Shown: one piece after another, positions 9,049-17,623 of the stretch
Position numbering within the stretch: position 1 is the stretch's first letter
Layout: each line of letters starts with the position of its first letter
Source of the DNA: Streptomyces neyagawaensis
GTDB lineage: Bacteria; Actinomycetota; Actinomycetes; Streptomycetales; Streptomycetaceae
Assembly: GCF_023516595.1 (NCBI RefSeq)
Contig: NZ_JAMGBG010000023.1
Location: 1-64,000 of the forward strand
Length of the DNA stretch: 64,000 bases
Direction of reading: 5' to 3'
Notes under the pieces: generated by a model
What the model saw: only the letters and a program-made list of their open reading frames with translations
Database searches by the model: none
Told to the model about the DNA's origin: nothing
Position numbers and translations under genes: made by a program

Positions 9049-12000
9049 TCATCGGCGGTCGGCCTCCTCGCCGGACAGTGCCGTCTGGATCAGCTGGTGG
9101 GCGCGGCCCCGGCGGACCAGGGTGCCCCGGCCCGGCGGCTGCGCGGACGGGTACAGGCCGGGGAAGAGCTGGCCCTCGCTGCGCTCGCCGGTCATGAGCA
9201 GCGCGGCCGTCCCCGTCTCGCGGAGCGTCTGGAGCAGCGGCTCGTAGACGGCCCGCGAGGCGCCCGCCGTCCGCCGGGCGATCACGAAGTGCAGGCCGAT
9301 GTCCTGCGCCGACGACACATACGGCAGGAACGGCGCGAGCGGCTGCTGCCCGGCGGTGGTGAGGATGTCGTAGTCGTCGACGAGGATCACGATGCGCGGC
9401 CCCTCGAAGGCGGGCTCGTCGGTCACCGCGTCCGGGTCGGCGCTCTCCGGCATCCGCTTCTCCAACTCGGTCGCGATCCCGGACGCCAGCCCGACGGCGA
9501 GCTTCGCGTTGTGCGCGTAACCGCCCCGGTACGGCTCCGGGACCACGCCCCGCAGCCCGCGCCGCGGGTCGAACACGCCGAAGACCAGCTCCTCCTCGGA
9601 GTACTGCTCCACCAGTCGGTCCACGATCAGCTTCAGCAGGTTCGTCTTGCCGCACTCGTTGTCGCCGAGGACCAACAGATGCTGGTCGGAGCCGAACAGG
9701 TCCAGCAGCACGGGCGCGAGGGCGTCCTGGTCGACGCCGATCGGGACGCGGCCCGGCTCGGCGACCTGCGACGGCAGCCGGTCGGCGGGCAGCCGGGTCG
9801 GCAACACCCGGACCGGCGGCGCCAGTTCGCCGTGCCAGGTGGAGCGGATCGTACGGGCCGCGTCCTCCAGTGCCGGACCGAGGTCGCCCGTCGACGGCCG
9901 TCCGTCCAGGCGGGGCAGCGCGACCTGCGCGAACAGCTTGCCGTCGGTGAGGGCCCGCCCCGGCGTGTCGGGCGACAGGGTCTGGGAGAGCTTTCGGTCG
10001 ACGCTGGAATCGCTCGGGTCGTTGAGCCGCAGCTCGATCCGGGTGCCGAACATGGACTGCGTCGCGATCCGCACGTCGTTCCAGCGGAGCATGCCGCCGA
10101 CGACATGGATGCCGTAGCCGCCGCCCCGCTTCAGGAGGTCCACGACCGTGTCGTCCAGCTCGGCGAACTCGTCGCGCAGCGCCCCGAACCCGTCGATGAG
10201 CAGCACGATGTCGGTGGAGCCCAGCTCCCGCAGCCCGCCCTGGGCGCGGAGGCGGCGCAGCTGGTCGACGGAGTCGATGCCGTGCTCGCGGAACAGCTCC
10301 TCCCGCTCGATCAGCATCGTCCGCACCTCGGCGACCGTCCGCGCCGCCCGCTCCCGGTCGGCCCGCCCGGCGATCCCGCCGACGTGCGGCAGCCCGGCCA
10401 GGGCGGAGAGGCCGCCGCCGACCAGGTCGAGGCCGTAGAGGGCGACCTCGGCGGGTGTGTGGGTCGCCGCCAGCGACAGCGCGAGGGTCCGCAGCAGCGT
10501 CGTCTTGCCGGACTGCGGGCCGCCGATCACCGCCGCGTGTCCGCCCGCGACCGTCAGATCGAGCACCCAGTGGCCCTGCCACTGCTTCGCCGGATCGTCC
10601 AGCACCCCGAGCGGCACCCGCAACGGCCCCTGCCGGGCGGCGAGTTGAAGCCCGCGCTCGTCCACGCCCACCGGCCCGGCCGCCGCGTCCAGTGTGATCG
10701 CGTCCGGCAGCGGCGGCAGCCAGATCCGCCGCACCGGGCGCGCGGCCCCGGCGAGCCGGTCGACCATCACCGACATCACCGTCGGCCCGGTCTCCCGCTT
10801 GGTCGCCCTGGGTTCCTCGGACGCGCCGCCCGCCGCCGGCGCGCCGCCGAGCGTGTTGTACGCCGGGTACGGCCACGCGAGCGGCGTGTCGTCGTCCTCC
10901 CGCGCGGCGAGCGCCGGACCCCGGTAGGCGCCGGACACGTACCCCGCCTTGAACCGCTCGTACGTCGAGGTGTCCACCTTGAGGTAGCCGAAGCCCGGCA
11001 GCGGCGGCAGATGGAAGGCGTCGGTGGTGTCGAGGACGGTCCGCGACTCGTCGGCGGAGAACGTCCTGAGGCCCAGCCGGTACGACAGATAGGTGTCGAG
11101 GCCCTTGAGCTTGCCGCCCTCGATGCGCTGGCTGGACAGCAGCAGATGCACGCCGATGGAGCGGCCGATGCGGCCTATGGAGAGGAACAGGTCGATGAAG
11201 TCCGGCTTCGCGGTGAGCAGTTCACCGAACTCGTCGATCACGACGAACAGGTGCGGCAGCGGTTCCAGGTCCGGGCGGCTGCTCGCTCGCAGGGCCGCGT
11301 AGTGCCCGATGTCGGCGACGTTCCCCGCGTCCTTCAGCACCTGCTGCCGCCGCTTGACCTCACCGGCGAGGCTGGAGTGCACGCGTTCGACGAGCCCCGC
11401 CTGGTTCTCCAGGTTGGTGATCACCCCGGCCACGTGCGGCAGCCCGGTGAACGGGGCGAAGGTCGCGCCGCCCTTGTAGTCGACCAGGACGAGCGCCAGG
11501 TCCTCGGGAGGGTGGGTGGCGGCGAGCGCCAGCACCAGGGTGCGCAACAGCTCGCTCTTGCCCGAGCCGGTCGCGCCCACGCACAGCCCGTGCGGGCCCA
11601 TGCCCAGCTCGGAGGACTCCTTCAGGTCGAGCAGCACCGGTTCATGACGGTCCGTCAGGCCGATCGGCACGCGCAGGAACTCCCGCTCGCCGCGCGGCGC
11701 CCACAGCCGCTCCAGGTCCAGTACGGCCGGGTCGTCGACGCCGAGCAGCACGGGGAAGTCGACCGGCCCGGTGACCGGGGTGCCCTCGGCCGCCGACTCC
11801 GCCGACAGTCGCAGCGGCGCCAGCAGCCGGGCGAGGCCCTCGGCCCCGGCGGCGGACACGTCGTCGGAGGAGCCCCGCGCGACCGCGTGCGCCCCCTCCC
11901 GGAGATCCTCGACGACGACCTGGTCGCCGCGGACGGTGATCCGCACCGACACCTGGTCCGGCTCGTGGACCTGCCGCTCCAGCAGATGCAGCACCGTGAC

Positions 12001-13044
12001 ACCCATGTCGCCGAGCCCCACCGCCGTGTCCGGCAGCGGCAGTTCGGCGGCCGTCTCCCCGTACTCGTCGCTCACCACCAGCATGCGTGACGCCAGCCGC
12101 AGCGCGCCCCGGTCGGCAAGGCCGCGCCGCACCTCCGCCGCGTACGAGGCGCGCCGCCCCAGCTCATGGCGGAAGTGCCGGGCCAGCTGCGCCAGGCTCG
12201 GCGCGATCCGCCGGGCGGCCACCGGCCCGTCGTGCTCCTGCCCGTCCAGCACATGGGGCAGCCACTTCGCCCACTCCCAGTCCGGCAGCCGCTCCCCGGG
12301 CACCCCGAGCGCCACGGCCACGTCGTCCGGCGCGTGCGTCACGGCGACCTGGACGAGCAGCGCCCGCGCCACCCGCAGCACACCCTCACGGTCGCCGACG
12401 ACACTGACGTTGCCCGCGCGGTCCAGGGGCACGGTGATCGGGCAGTCGTCGGCCACCGCGTAACGGGCCAGCAGGGCACGCGCCTCGTTCAGCATGAACG
12501 GGTCCGGCGGCGTCATCACACCGCCCTGGTTCTGCCCGATCGCCAGCTCCGCCACCGGCACGTCACCGGTGCCGACCCGCACCCGAAGGAAGTCCGCATC
12601 CCGCCGCCGGCGCTCCCACAACCGCGCCGGGTCCCGCGCGAGGTCGTAGAGGGCCTCCGGGGGCGGATCGAGCACCCGGGCCAGCGTCCGCCGCTCGCGC
12701 TCCTGCGCCCCCAACTCCTCGCGCAGCTCCTCCAGATACTCCAGGTACCGCTCCCGCTGCGCCCGCCGGGTGCGCTGCGCCTTGCCGCGCTGCGACAGGA
12801 ACAGGGCGACCGCGCCGAGCAGCGCGAAGACCAGCACGACCGCGCCGAGCGCCGCGAACTGGCTGCTGCGGATCACGGTCATCATCACGACGGAGCCCAT
12901 GACCCCCGCCATCGGCAGCAGCGCCGTCGCCGCCGAACCCGCCTTGCCCTCCGGGAGGTTCGGCGGCGGCTCGATCGTGCGGGGTTCGGCCGCCCCGAGC
13001 GGACGGGTGCTGCGCGCGGGCCGATGGACCAACTGCTGGGTCAC
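9049..13044 (-). CDS. eccC: Type VII secretion FtsK/SpoIIIE ATPase EccC
   Basis: This 1331-residue membrane ATPase is the motor of ESX secretion. Two hydrophobic segments lie at about residues 38-58 and 64-83. Three FtsK/SpoIIIE-like ATPase domains follow, with P-loops GATGSGKS (about 488), GGPQSGKT (about 840) and GDNECGKT (about 1127). Walker B of domain 1 is LVLVDYKGGATF. The third P-loop departs from the usual GxxxxGKS. The GTG start follows a tandem-repeat leader. The single-polypeptide architecture, as opposed to split EccCa/EccCb, is normal for streptomycetes. It is encoded with EccD, an EspI-like ATPase and two Esx proteins. Confidence 0.95.
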   Translation of the reverse strand: MTQQLVHRPARSTRPLGAAEPRTIEPPPNLPEGKAGSAATALLPMAGVMGSVVMMTVIRSSQFAALGAVVLVFALLGAVALFLSQRGKAQRTRRAQRERYLEYLEELREELGAQERERRTLARVLDPPPEALYDLARDPARLWERRRRDADFLRVRVGTGDVPVAELAIGQNQGGVMTPPDPFMLNEARALLARYAVADDCPITVPLDRAGNVSVVGDREGVLRVARALLVQVAVTHAPDDVAVALGVPGERLPDWEWAKWLPHVLDGQEHDGPVAARRIAPSLAQLARHFRHELGRRASYAAEVRRGLADRGALRLASRMLVVSDEYGETAAELPLPDTAVGLGDMGVTVLHLLERQVHEPDQVSVRITVRGDQVVVEDLREGAHAVARGSSDDVSAAGAEGLARLLAPLRLSAESAAEGTPVTGPVDFPVLLGVDDPAVLDLERLWAPRGEREFLRVPIGLTDRHEPVLLDLKESSELGMGPHGLCVGATGSGKSELLRTLVLALAATHPPEDLALVLVDYKGGATFAPFTGLPHVAGVITNLENQAGLVERVHSSLAGEVKRRQQVLKDAGNVADIGHYAALRASSRPDLEPLPHLFVVIDEFGELLTAKPDFIDLFLSIGRIGRSIGVHLLLSSQRIEGGKLKGLDTYLSYRLGLRTFSADESRTVLDTTDAFHLPPLPGFGYLKVDTSTYERFKAGYVSGAYRGPALAAREDDDTPLAWPYPAYNTLGGAPAAGGASEEPRATKRETGPTVMSVMVDRLAGAARPVRRIWLPPLPDAITLDAAAGPVGVDERGLQLAARQGPLRVPLGVLDDPAKQWQGHWVLDLTVAGGHAAVIGGPQSGKTTLLRTLALSLAATHTPAEVALYGLDLVGGGLSALAGLPHVGGIAGRADRERAARTVAEVRTMLIEREELFREHGIDSVDQLRRLRAQGGLRELGSTDIVLLIDGFGALRDEFAELDDTVVDLLKRGGGYGIHVVGGMLRWNDVRIATQSMFGTRIELRLNDPSDSSVDRKLSQTLSPDTPGRALTDGKLFAQVALPRLDGRPSTGDLGPALEDAARTIRSTWHGELAPPVRVLPTRLPADRLPSQVAEPGRVPIGVDQDALAPVLLDLFGSDQHLLVLGDNECGKTNLLKLIVDRLVEQYSEEELVFGVFDPRRGLRGVVPEPYRGGYAHNAKLAVGLASGIATELEKRMPESADPDAVTDEPAFEGPRIVILVDDYDILTTAGQQPLAPFLPYVSSAQDIGLHFVIARRTAGASRAVYEPLLQTLRETGTAALLMTGERSEGQLFPGLYPSAQPPGRGTLVRRGRAHQLIQTALSGEEADRR

Positions 13045-13069
13045 GGACGGACCCCTTCTTTCCCTGGGC

Positions 13070-13150
13070 GGTCGTGCGTGGCGGTGCGATGAGCGTGGTC
13101 GTGCGTGGCGGTGTGGTGAGCGTGGTCGTGCGTGGCGGTGTCATGAGGGC
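13070..13150. repeat. 27-bp direct repeat, three units, upstream of eccC
   Basis: Three near-identical units begin at 13070, 13097 and 13124, each opening with ggtcgtgcgtggcggtg; a decayed fourth follows. They occupy the 163-bp gap between the EspI-like gene and eccC, so on the minus strand they lie in the untranslated leader of eccC. Confidence 0.85.
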
Positions 13151-13207
13151 CGCGGTACATGGCGGGGGTGCCGTGGCGGCCGCTTGTCGCGGAGCCGGGT
13201 CGGCCGC

Positions 13208-14866
13208 TCATCGCATCCTCACCGCCCGGGTCATCGCCTCCGCCGCCAGTGTCACGGCCGCGTCCCGCGTGGCCTGGCCCAGCAGGGCGGTGCGGATCGG
13301 GCCGCCCTGGGCGAGGTGCCGGTCGTAGGGGACGGTGACGACGTGGACGCCGGACTCCTTCAGGTGCGCGACCGCCGTCTTCCGGTCCAGTGTGACGTCG
13401 GGCGAGTTCGCGGTGAGCGCCACGACCGTCGAGGCCAGCGCGGAGTGCGGCAACTGGCCCAGCCAGTCCAGGACCTGCCGGGTGCCGTTGACGCCCTCGG
13501 CGGTCATCGGGGCGACCACCACGCGCGCGTGCGCCGTGTCCATCGCCGTACGGGCCACCTCGCCCGGCAGCGTCTCGCAGTCCACCACGGTCACCGCGAA
13601 GTAGCGCCGGAGCGCGAGGGTCACCGTGCGGTACGTCCGGATGTCCAGCGGGGCTCCCACGCGGCCCTGGCTGGCGGGCAGCAGCCAGCCGCCGTCCGAG
13701 ACGGGCACCAGGTAGCCGGTGACATCGGTGAGCTGCATCGCCGGGTTGAGGATCCGCGCGAGGTCGGCCGCCGCCCAGCGCACCGAGTCGGCGCCCATCC
13801 GCACCGGCAGCGTGCCGAGCGCGGCGTCCGCCTCCAGGGTGAGCACCGGGTCGTGCCGGTAGTGGTTGAACGTCCGCCCCAGCAGCGCGGCCACGGTCGA
13901 CTTGCCGACGCCGCCCCGGATCGACGTCACGGCGATCACCCGCCCCGTCGTCACCGGCTGCTGCAACTCCCGCGCGATGCGCGTCTCCTCCGCCACGTCC
14001 TGTGCGGCGGACGCCGTCAGCTTCTTGATCGAACGCCCCGTACGCCGGGCCACGGAGTCCCCGTGCTGCGGTCGCCCCAGGGCGTGCGCCAGCCGGGGAT
14101 CGATCGTCGGCACCGACTCCGGGGTGTGCGCCGGCGACTGCGGCACCCGCGAACCACGCGGCGCGGGGGCGGCCGGGGGAGTGGAGCGGGGGGTGGGACG
14201 ACCATCGCCGCGCCGGTCAGGGGCGCCCGGCGACTGGGCGGACACCTGGGGGAGACCGAGGCGGGGGTCGACTTGGTGGGGGCCGACGGGGTGCGGGTCC
14301 ACGGCGTAGGGATCGGCGGGCTGCCCAGGCCGGGGCTGAACCGGCGGCTGGACGACGGGCGTCGGCTGCACGGGCTGTGCGGGCTGAGCGGTTACGGGGT
14401 TCACGGGCACCGGGCCCACGGGCATCCCGTGCCCCGGCCCAGGCCCCGGCGGCGCGGGCTCCGGTCGTACGGCCCCCTGTTGCCCCCGCTCCTGCTGCTG
14501 TCCCTGCTGCCCCTGCTGTCCCGGAGCCGGATGCCCCGGCACCGCCCGCATCGGCCGGTCGCCGGCGCTCTCCTCGGCCGTTTCAGCCGTTTCGGATGGC
14601 TCGGGCCTCTCGACCGCCTCGGACGGAACCGAGCGCACCAGCCGCAGCGTCGGCTCGGGCCGCCGTGCGGCGCCGGAAGGCACGCCGGTCACACCGTTCG
14701 CACCCGCCGCACCCGACGCCGCACTGGCCCCGGCCCCGGACGGTTCCGAACCGGACGCGGCACCCGCACCCGTACCCGTGCCCGCACCGGCCCCCGCGCG
14801 CGCCCCCGCACCGTCCTGCCCCAGCTCGCGCAGCACGTCCCGCTGCCAGTCCTCTGCCTGCGCCAT
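13208..14866 (-). CDS. EspI/MinD-like ATPase of the ESX locus
   Basis: This 552-residue protein has a long disordered Pro/Gly/Ala/Gln-rich N-terminal region (about 1-260) and a C-terminal ParA/MinD-type ATPase. The deviant Walker A is RGGVGKST at about 315-322, with VVVDCETLPGE further on. The architecture matches mycobacterial EspI, a regulator of ESX-1 activity. It starts 15 bp after the eccD stop, with a GGAG motif in the gap, so the two genes are probably co-translated. A regulatory or positioning role in secretion is inferred from family and context. Confidence 0.8.
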   Translation of the reverse strand: MAQAEDWQRDVLRELGQDGAGARAGAGAGTGTGAGAASGSEPSGAGASAASGAAGANGVTGVPSGAARRPEPTLRLVRSVPSEAVERPEPSETAETAEESAGDRPMRAVPGHPAPGQQGQQGQQQERGQQGAVRPEPAPPGPGPGHGMPVGPVPVNPVTAQPAQPVQPTPVVQPPVQPRPGQPADPYAVDPHPVGPHQVDPRLGLPQVSAQSPGAPDRRGDGRPTPRSTPPAAPAPRGSRVPQSPAHTPESVPTIDPRLAHALGRPQHGDSVARRTGRSIKKLTASAAQDVAEETRIARELQQPVTTGRVIAVTSIRGGVGKSTVAALLGRTFNHYRHDPVLTLEADAALGTLPVRMGADSVRWAAADLARILNPAMQLTDVTGYLVPVSDGGWLLPASQGRVGAPLDIRTYRTVTLALRRYFAVTVVDCETLPGEVARTAMDTAHARVVVAPMTAEGVNGTRQVLDWLGQLPHSALASTVVALTANSPDVTLDRKTAVAHLKESGVHVVTVPYDRHLAQGGPIRTALLGQATRDAAVTLAAEAMTRAVRMR

Positions 14867-14881
14867 GTGCGCCCCCAGCTC

Positions 14882-16267
14882 CTAAGCGAAGGTGTCGAGC
14901 AGTCGCCCGTACACGCCGAACACCCCGATGAGCAGCGGGAACAGGATGATGACGCCGATGGACTCCAGCGTGTCGCCGAGGCGGCGGAACCGGACCCGGA
15001 CATGTTCGGCGGGCTGTACGGCGAGCACCAGCAGCGGCAGGACGGCCAGCAGCACGAGCGCGCCGAGCGGACCGGCCGCGTCGCCGGACCGCTCCACCCA
15101 GACCGCGATCAGCCGCACCGCGAGCACCGCCGCCGCGCCCAGCAGCACCACGACCTCGCCGACCAGCGGGAACGCCCGGGCGCGCAGCGCGAGGACGACC
15201 ATGGTGACGACGGCCAGCACCACGGTCCACTTGGTGGGCGCGCGCAGCGCGAACACCCCGGCGGCGGTGGCCGAGACGGCCATCGTCACCGTCGCGAGCA
15301 CCAGTCCCCGGTGGGTGGCGGTGAGCGCGGCCGCCACCTGGTAGCGGCTCACGGAGGTCCCGGCGGAGCGCCGGTCGTCGAGCCCGGAGAGACCGGACGC
15401 CATCAGCGCGAGCCGGGGCAGCAGCCCCAGCACGATCACGGAGACGACGGCGAGCACGGCGCCCACCCGGGCCTGTTCGGCCGCCGGCGACCCCACCGAC
15501 ACGAACGCGGCGACGCCCAGCCAGCACACCGCGGTCCCGGCCAGCGCCCCGGCCCCGACCAGCCCGCCCCGCCCGAGCGGGCTGAACAGGCCGAGCAGGG
15601 CGAGGGTGACGATCCCCGCCCCGGCCAGCGCCGCGACCCGGGCGGTGCCGGACCAGCCCTGCGCGTCGGCCAGTGTGGAGGCGCCGAGCAGCGCCAGCGC
15701 CCCGGCGGTCACCAGGAGCGTCGTGGCGAGCCCGTACCTCCTCAGCCGCCCCAGCAGCGCGCCCGCGAGCGCGGCGACCAGGGCGACGGCGAGCAGGGCG
15801 CCCGCGACGGTCCCGGCCGCGTACTCGGCGCGCGCCAGCCACCCGGCGGCCAGGGCCCAGCCGACCGTGGCGAGCCCGGCGGTGACCCGCCGTGCGGCCG
15901 GGCTCCAGCGCCGGGCACGGGAGTCGAGGTCCTCGGCGGCCTCGTCCGTGACGTCGTGCACGACGGGCGCCGACGGCGCGTCCTCGGCGCGCACCAGACG
16001 CAGTACGGCGCCGTCAGGGACCCCGGCCGACTCCAGGGTGCTGTCGTGGGCGAGCGCGCTGCCGTCCGTGGTGACGAGATGCCGCAACTCCGGCTGTCCG
16101 CCGACCTGGTCGTCGAGCAGCCGCATCACCTCGGGCAGCAGCAGCCCGACCGGTTCCCGCGACGGCAGCACGAGATCCACGCGCCGCCGCTCACCGACCA
16201 GCGTGACCCGGCTCAGTGCCGTACGACCGCCGGTCATCTCCTGGCCCAGAGCCCCCGTAGACATCAC
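14882..16267 (-). CDS. eccD: Type VII secretion integral membrane protein EccD
   Basis: The protein has a ubiquitin-like YukD domain (about residues 15-95, RVTLVGERRRVDLVLPSR) followed by about eleven closely spaced transmembrane helices (about 135-460), the standard EccD layout. EccD forms the membrane channel region of ESX machines. Two starts are possible, GTG at 16267 and ATG at 16264; neither has a strong Shine-Dalgarno sequence. The gene begins 13 bp after the upstream small membrane protein gene, consistent with one minus-strand operon. Confidence 0.93.
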   Translation of the reverse strand: MMSTGALGQEMTGGRTALSRVTLVGERRRVDLVLPSREPVGLLLPEVMRLLDDQVGGQPELRHLVTTDGSALAHDSTLESAGVPDGAVLRLVRAEDAPSAPVVHDVTDEAAEDLDSRARRWSPAARRVTAGLATVGWALAAGWLARAEYAAGTVAGALLAVALVAALAGALLGRLRRYGLATTLLVTAGALALLGASTLADAQGWSGTARVAALAGAGIVTLALLGLFSPLGRGGLVGAGALAGTAVCWLGVAAFVSVGSPAAEQARVGAVLAVVSVIVLGLLPRLALMASGLSGLDDRRSAGTSVSRYQVAAALTATHRGLVLATVTMAVSATAAGVFALRAPTKWTVVLAVVTMVVLALRARAFPLVGEVVVLLGAAAVLAVRLIAVWVERSGDAAGPLGALVLLAVLPLLVLAVQPAEHVRVRFRRLGDTLESIGVIILFPLLIGVFGVYGRLLDTFA

Positions 16268-16280
16268 GCGTTCGAACCTA

Positions 16281-16586
16281 TCACCGGGTAGAAGTGCTGG
16301 TAGGAGCCGTGGAGGAGGCCCCCGACGGGCTCGCCGAGGGCGTCACGGACGGCTGTACCGAACTCCCGTACGGGCTCTTGCCGATGATGCGGTTCGACAC
16401 GAACGACCACCCCACACATCCCGCGCACAACACCGCCGCGATGACGATCCCGGCGAAGACCTTCCCGATCCGCTCGTCCACCGAGCGCCGCTGCCTCTGC
16501 GCCCCGAACAGCAGGGCGTCGCGCAGCCGTCGACGGCGCACCGACACCGACTCCAGCAACTGGCTGTCGTAATCCTGCGCCGCCAC
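16281..16586 (-). CDS. Small single-span membrane protein of the ESX locus
   Basis: This 101-residue protein has a charged, Arg-rich N-terminal half (about 1-42), one transmembrane segment at about 43-64 (VFAGIVIAAVLCAGCVGW) and a Ser/Thr/Pro-rich C-terminal tail. The topology predicts a cytoplasmic N-terminus and an exposed flexible C-terminus. No family is recognised beyond its recurrent position between esx genes and eccD. It may be a structural or accessory ESX component, which is inference from synteny. Confidence 0.7.
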   Translation of the reverse strand: MAAQDYDSQLLESVSVRRRRLRDALLFGAQRQRRSVDERIGKVFAGIVIAAVLCAGCVGWSFVSNRIIGKSPYGSSVQPSVTPSASPSGASSTAPTSTSTR

Positions 16587-16682
16587 GGCTGCCTTCCCTC
16601 ACTCACTGCTCACTGCTCACGCGCCCGGAAGCCGACGCCCGACGAGCGGAAGCCGATGCCGGACGCCGGACGCCGGTCCGCG

Positions 16683-16994
16683 TCAGCCGATCTGGTCGAC
16701 GGCCGCGCGGGCCTTGGCCAGCGTGGACTGGGCGGTTCCGTCGTTCTGTTCCAGCGTGGTGCGCACCAGGCGGATGATCTCGCGGACCTCGCCCGCGGCC
16801 TTCTTCCAGCGCTCTTCCTTGCCGTGGTAGTCGTCGGAGACACCGTCGGCCTGGAAGTCGGTCATCGCGGCCTTCACCGCGGCGTCGCGGTCGCTGAGCA
16901 CCCGCTCCAGCTGACCCACGATCGTGCCGAGCGAGGTCTGCACCTCACCCGAGGCACCGGTGTCGTACGAACGGCGGTCCTGGTTCTGACCCAT
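16683..16994 (-). CDS. WXG100-superfamily ESX protein (EsxB/EsxA-like), 103 aa
   Basis: A small, all-helical protein with no signal peptide, of the size expected for ESX substrates. Two long amphipathic helices are predicted, separated near residue 50 by ADGVSDDYHGK where WXG would be. The hairpin therefore lacks the canonical Trp-X-Gly, as in other streptomycete Esx proteins. It is encoded 71 bp after the second Esx gene, presumably forming a secreted heterodimer with it. Whether this is EsxA or EsxB cannot be decided from the sequence. Confidence 0.82.
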   Translation of the reverse strand: MGQNQDRRSYDTGASGEVQTSLGTIVGQLERVLSDRDAAVKAAMTDFQADGVSDDYHGKEERWKKAAGEVREIIRLVRTTLEQNDGTAQSTLAKARAAVDQIG

Positions 16995-17065
16995 GGTGAA
17001 TCTCCCCGTGTGGCTCTCGTGACTCTAGGGCTGTCGATGAACGGGCCGTGGCCGGTGGCCGTCGG

Positions 17066-17428
17066 CTATCGCGCCCCGAAGCGGGCCGCGTCGAAGTTCG
17101 CGAGACCCATGTTCTGGTTGGCGTTGTCCTGGGACTCCACGTCACCGGTGCCGAAGGCGTTGTCCATGCCCGACTGACCGCCCAGGATCGCGGCGAGCGA
17201 GCTGTTGAGGTCCGCGGTGATCTCGTCCGCGCGGTTCTTGAACGAGTCGAACGCCAGCTTGCCCGAGCCGTTGAACTTGCCCTCCAGCGGCTCCGCCGCG
17301 CTGATCAGCAACTGGATCAGCGTCCCCAGGTCGTCGCTCGAACCGAGCGTGCTCTTGCCGAGGTCCGCCAGAGTCGTCGACCCCATGTCGAACTTCACGT
17401 CGTGTCCACCCCCGTGTGTCTGGGTCAC
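17066..17428 (-). CDS. WXG100-superfamily ESX protein (EsxA/EsxB-like), 120 aa
   Basis: This is the first gene of the ESX string. The protein has two predicted helices joined at KFNGSGKLAF (about residue 52-61), where FNGSG substitutes for WXG. It has a polar tail rich in Asn/Gln/Asp (about 85-120). An alternative start is the GTG giving VKFDMGSTTL at residue 11; the 120-residue form has an N-terminal MTQTHGGGHD extension. It is expected to be secreted together with the 103-residue partner. Its upstream gap (17429-17623) should carry the operon promoter. Confidence 0.78.
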   Translation of the reverse strand: MTQTHGGGHDVKFDMGSTTLADLGKSTLGSSDDLGTLIQLLISAAEPLEGKFNGSGKLAFDSFKNRADEITADLNSSLAAILGGQSGMDNAFGTGDVESQDNANQNMGLANFDAARFGAR

Positions 17429-17623
17429 CTACGTCCCGCCCATGCTCCCCCACAACCCGTTGCACCCGCAACGCACTTGGCGTCGAAGTGACATGATCGG
17501 GACATAACTCGAACAGGGCTGTGGCGCGACGACGCTCGCACGCCCCGCCGACGCGGCCGATCGAGAGGGACCCATCGACGGTGAGTGGGGGTGCTCCAGG
17601 ATCCGCGCGACCTTGTTGGTGGG

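Noticed and set aside
8734..12090. 1118-codon plus-strand frame opposite eccC
   Set aside because: Antisense to an unambiguous FtsK/SpoIIIE protein; Arg/Gly/Pro/His-rich translation without domains.
12770..16291. 1173-codon plus-strand frame opposite the EspI-like and eccD genes
   Set aside because: Same antisense artefact; no start signal and low-complexity translation.
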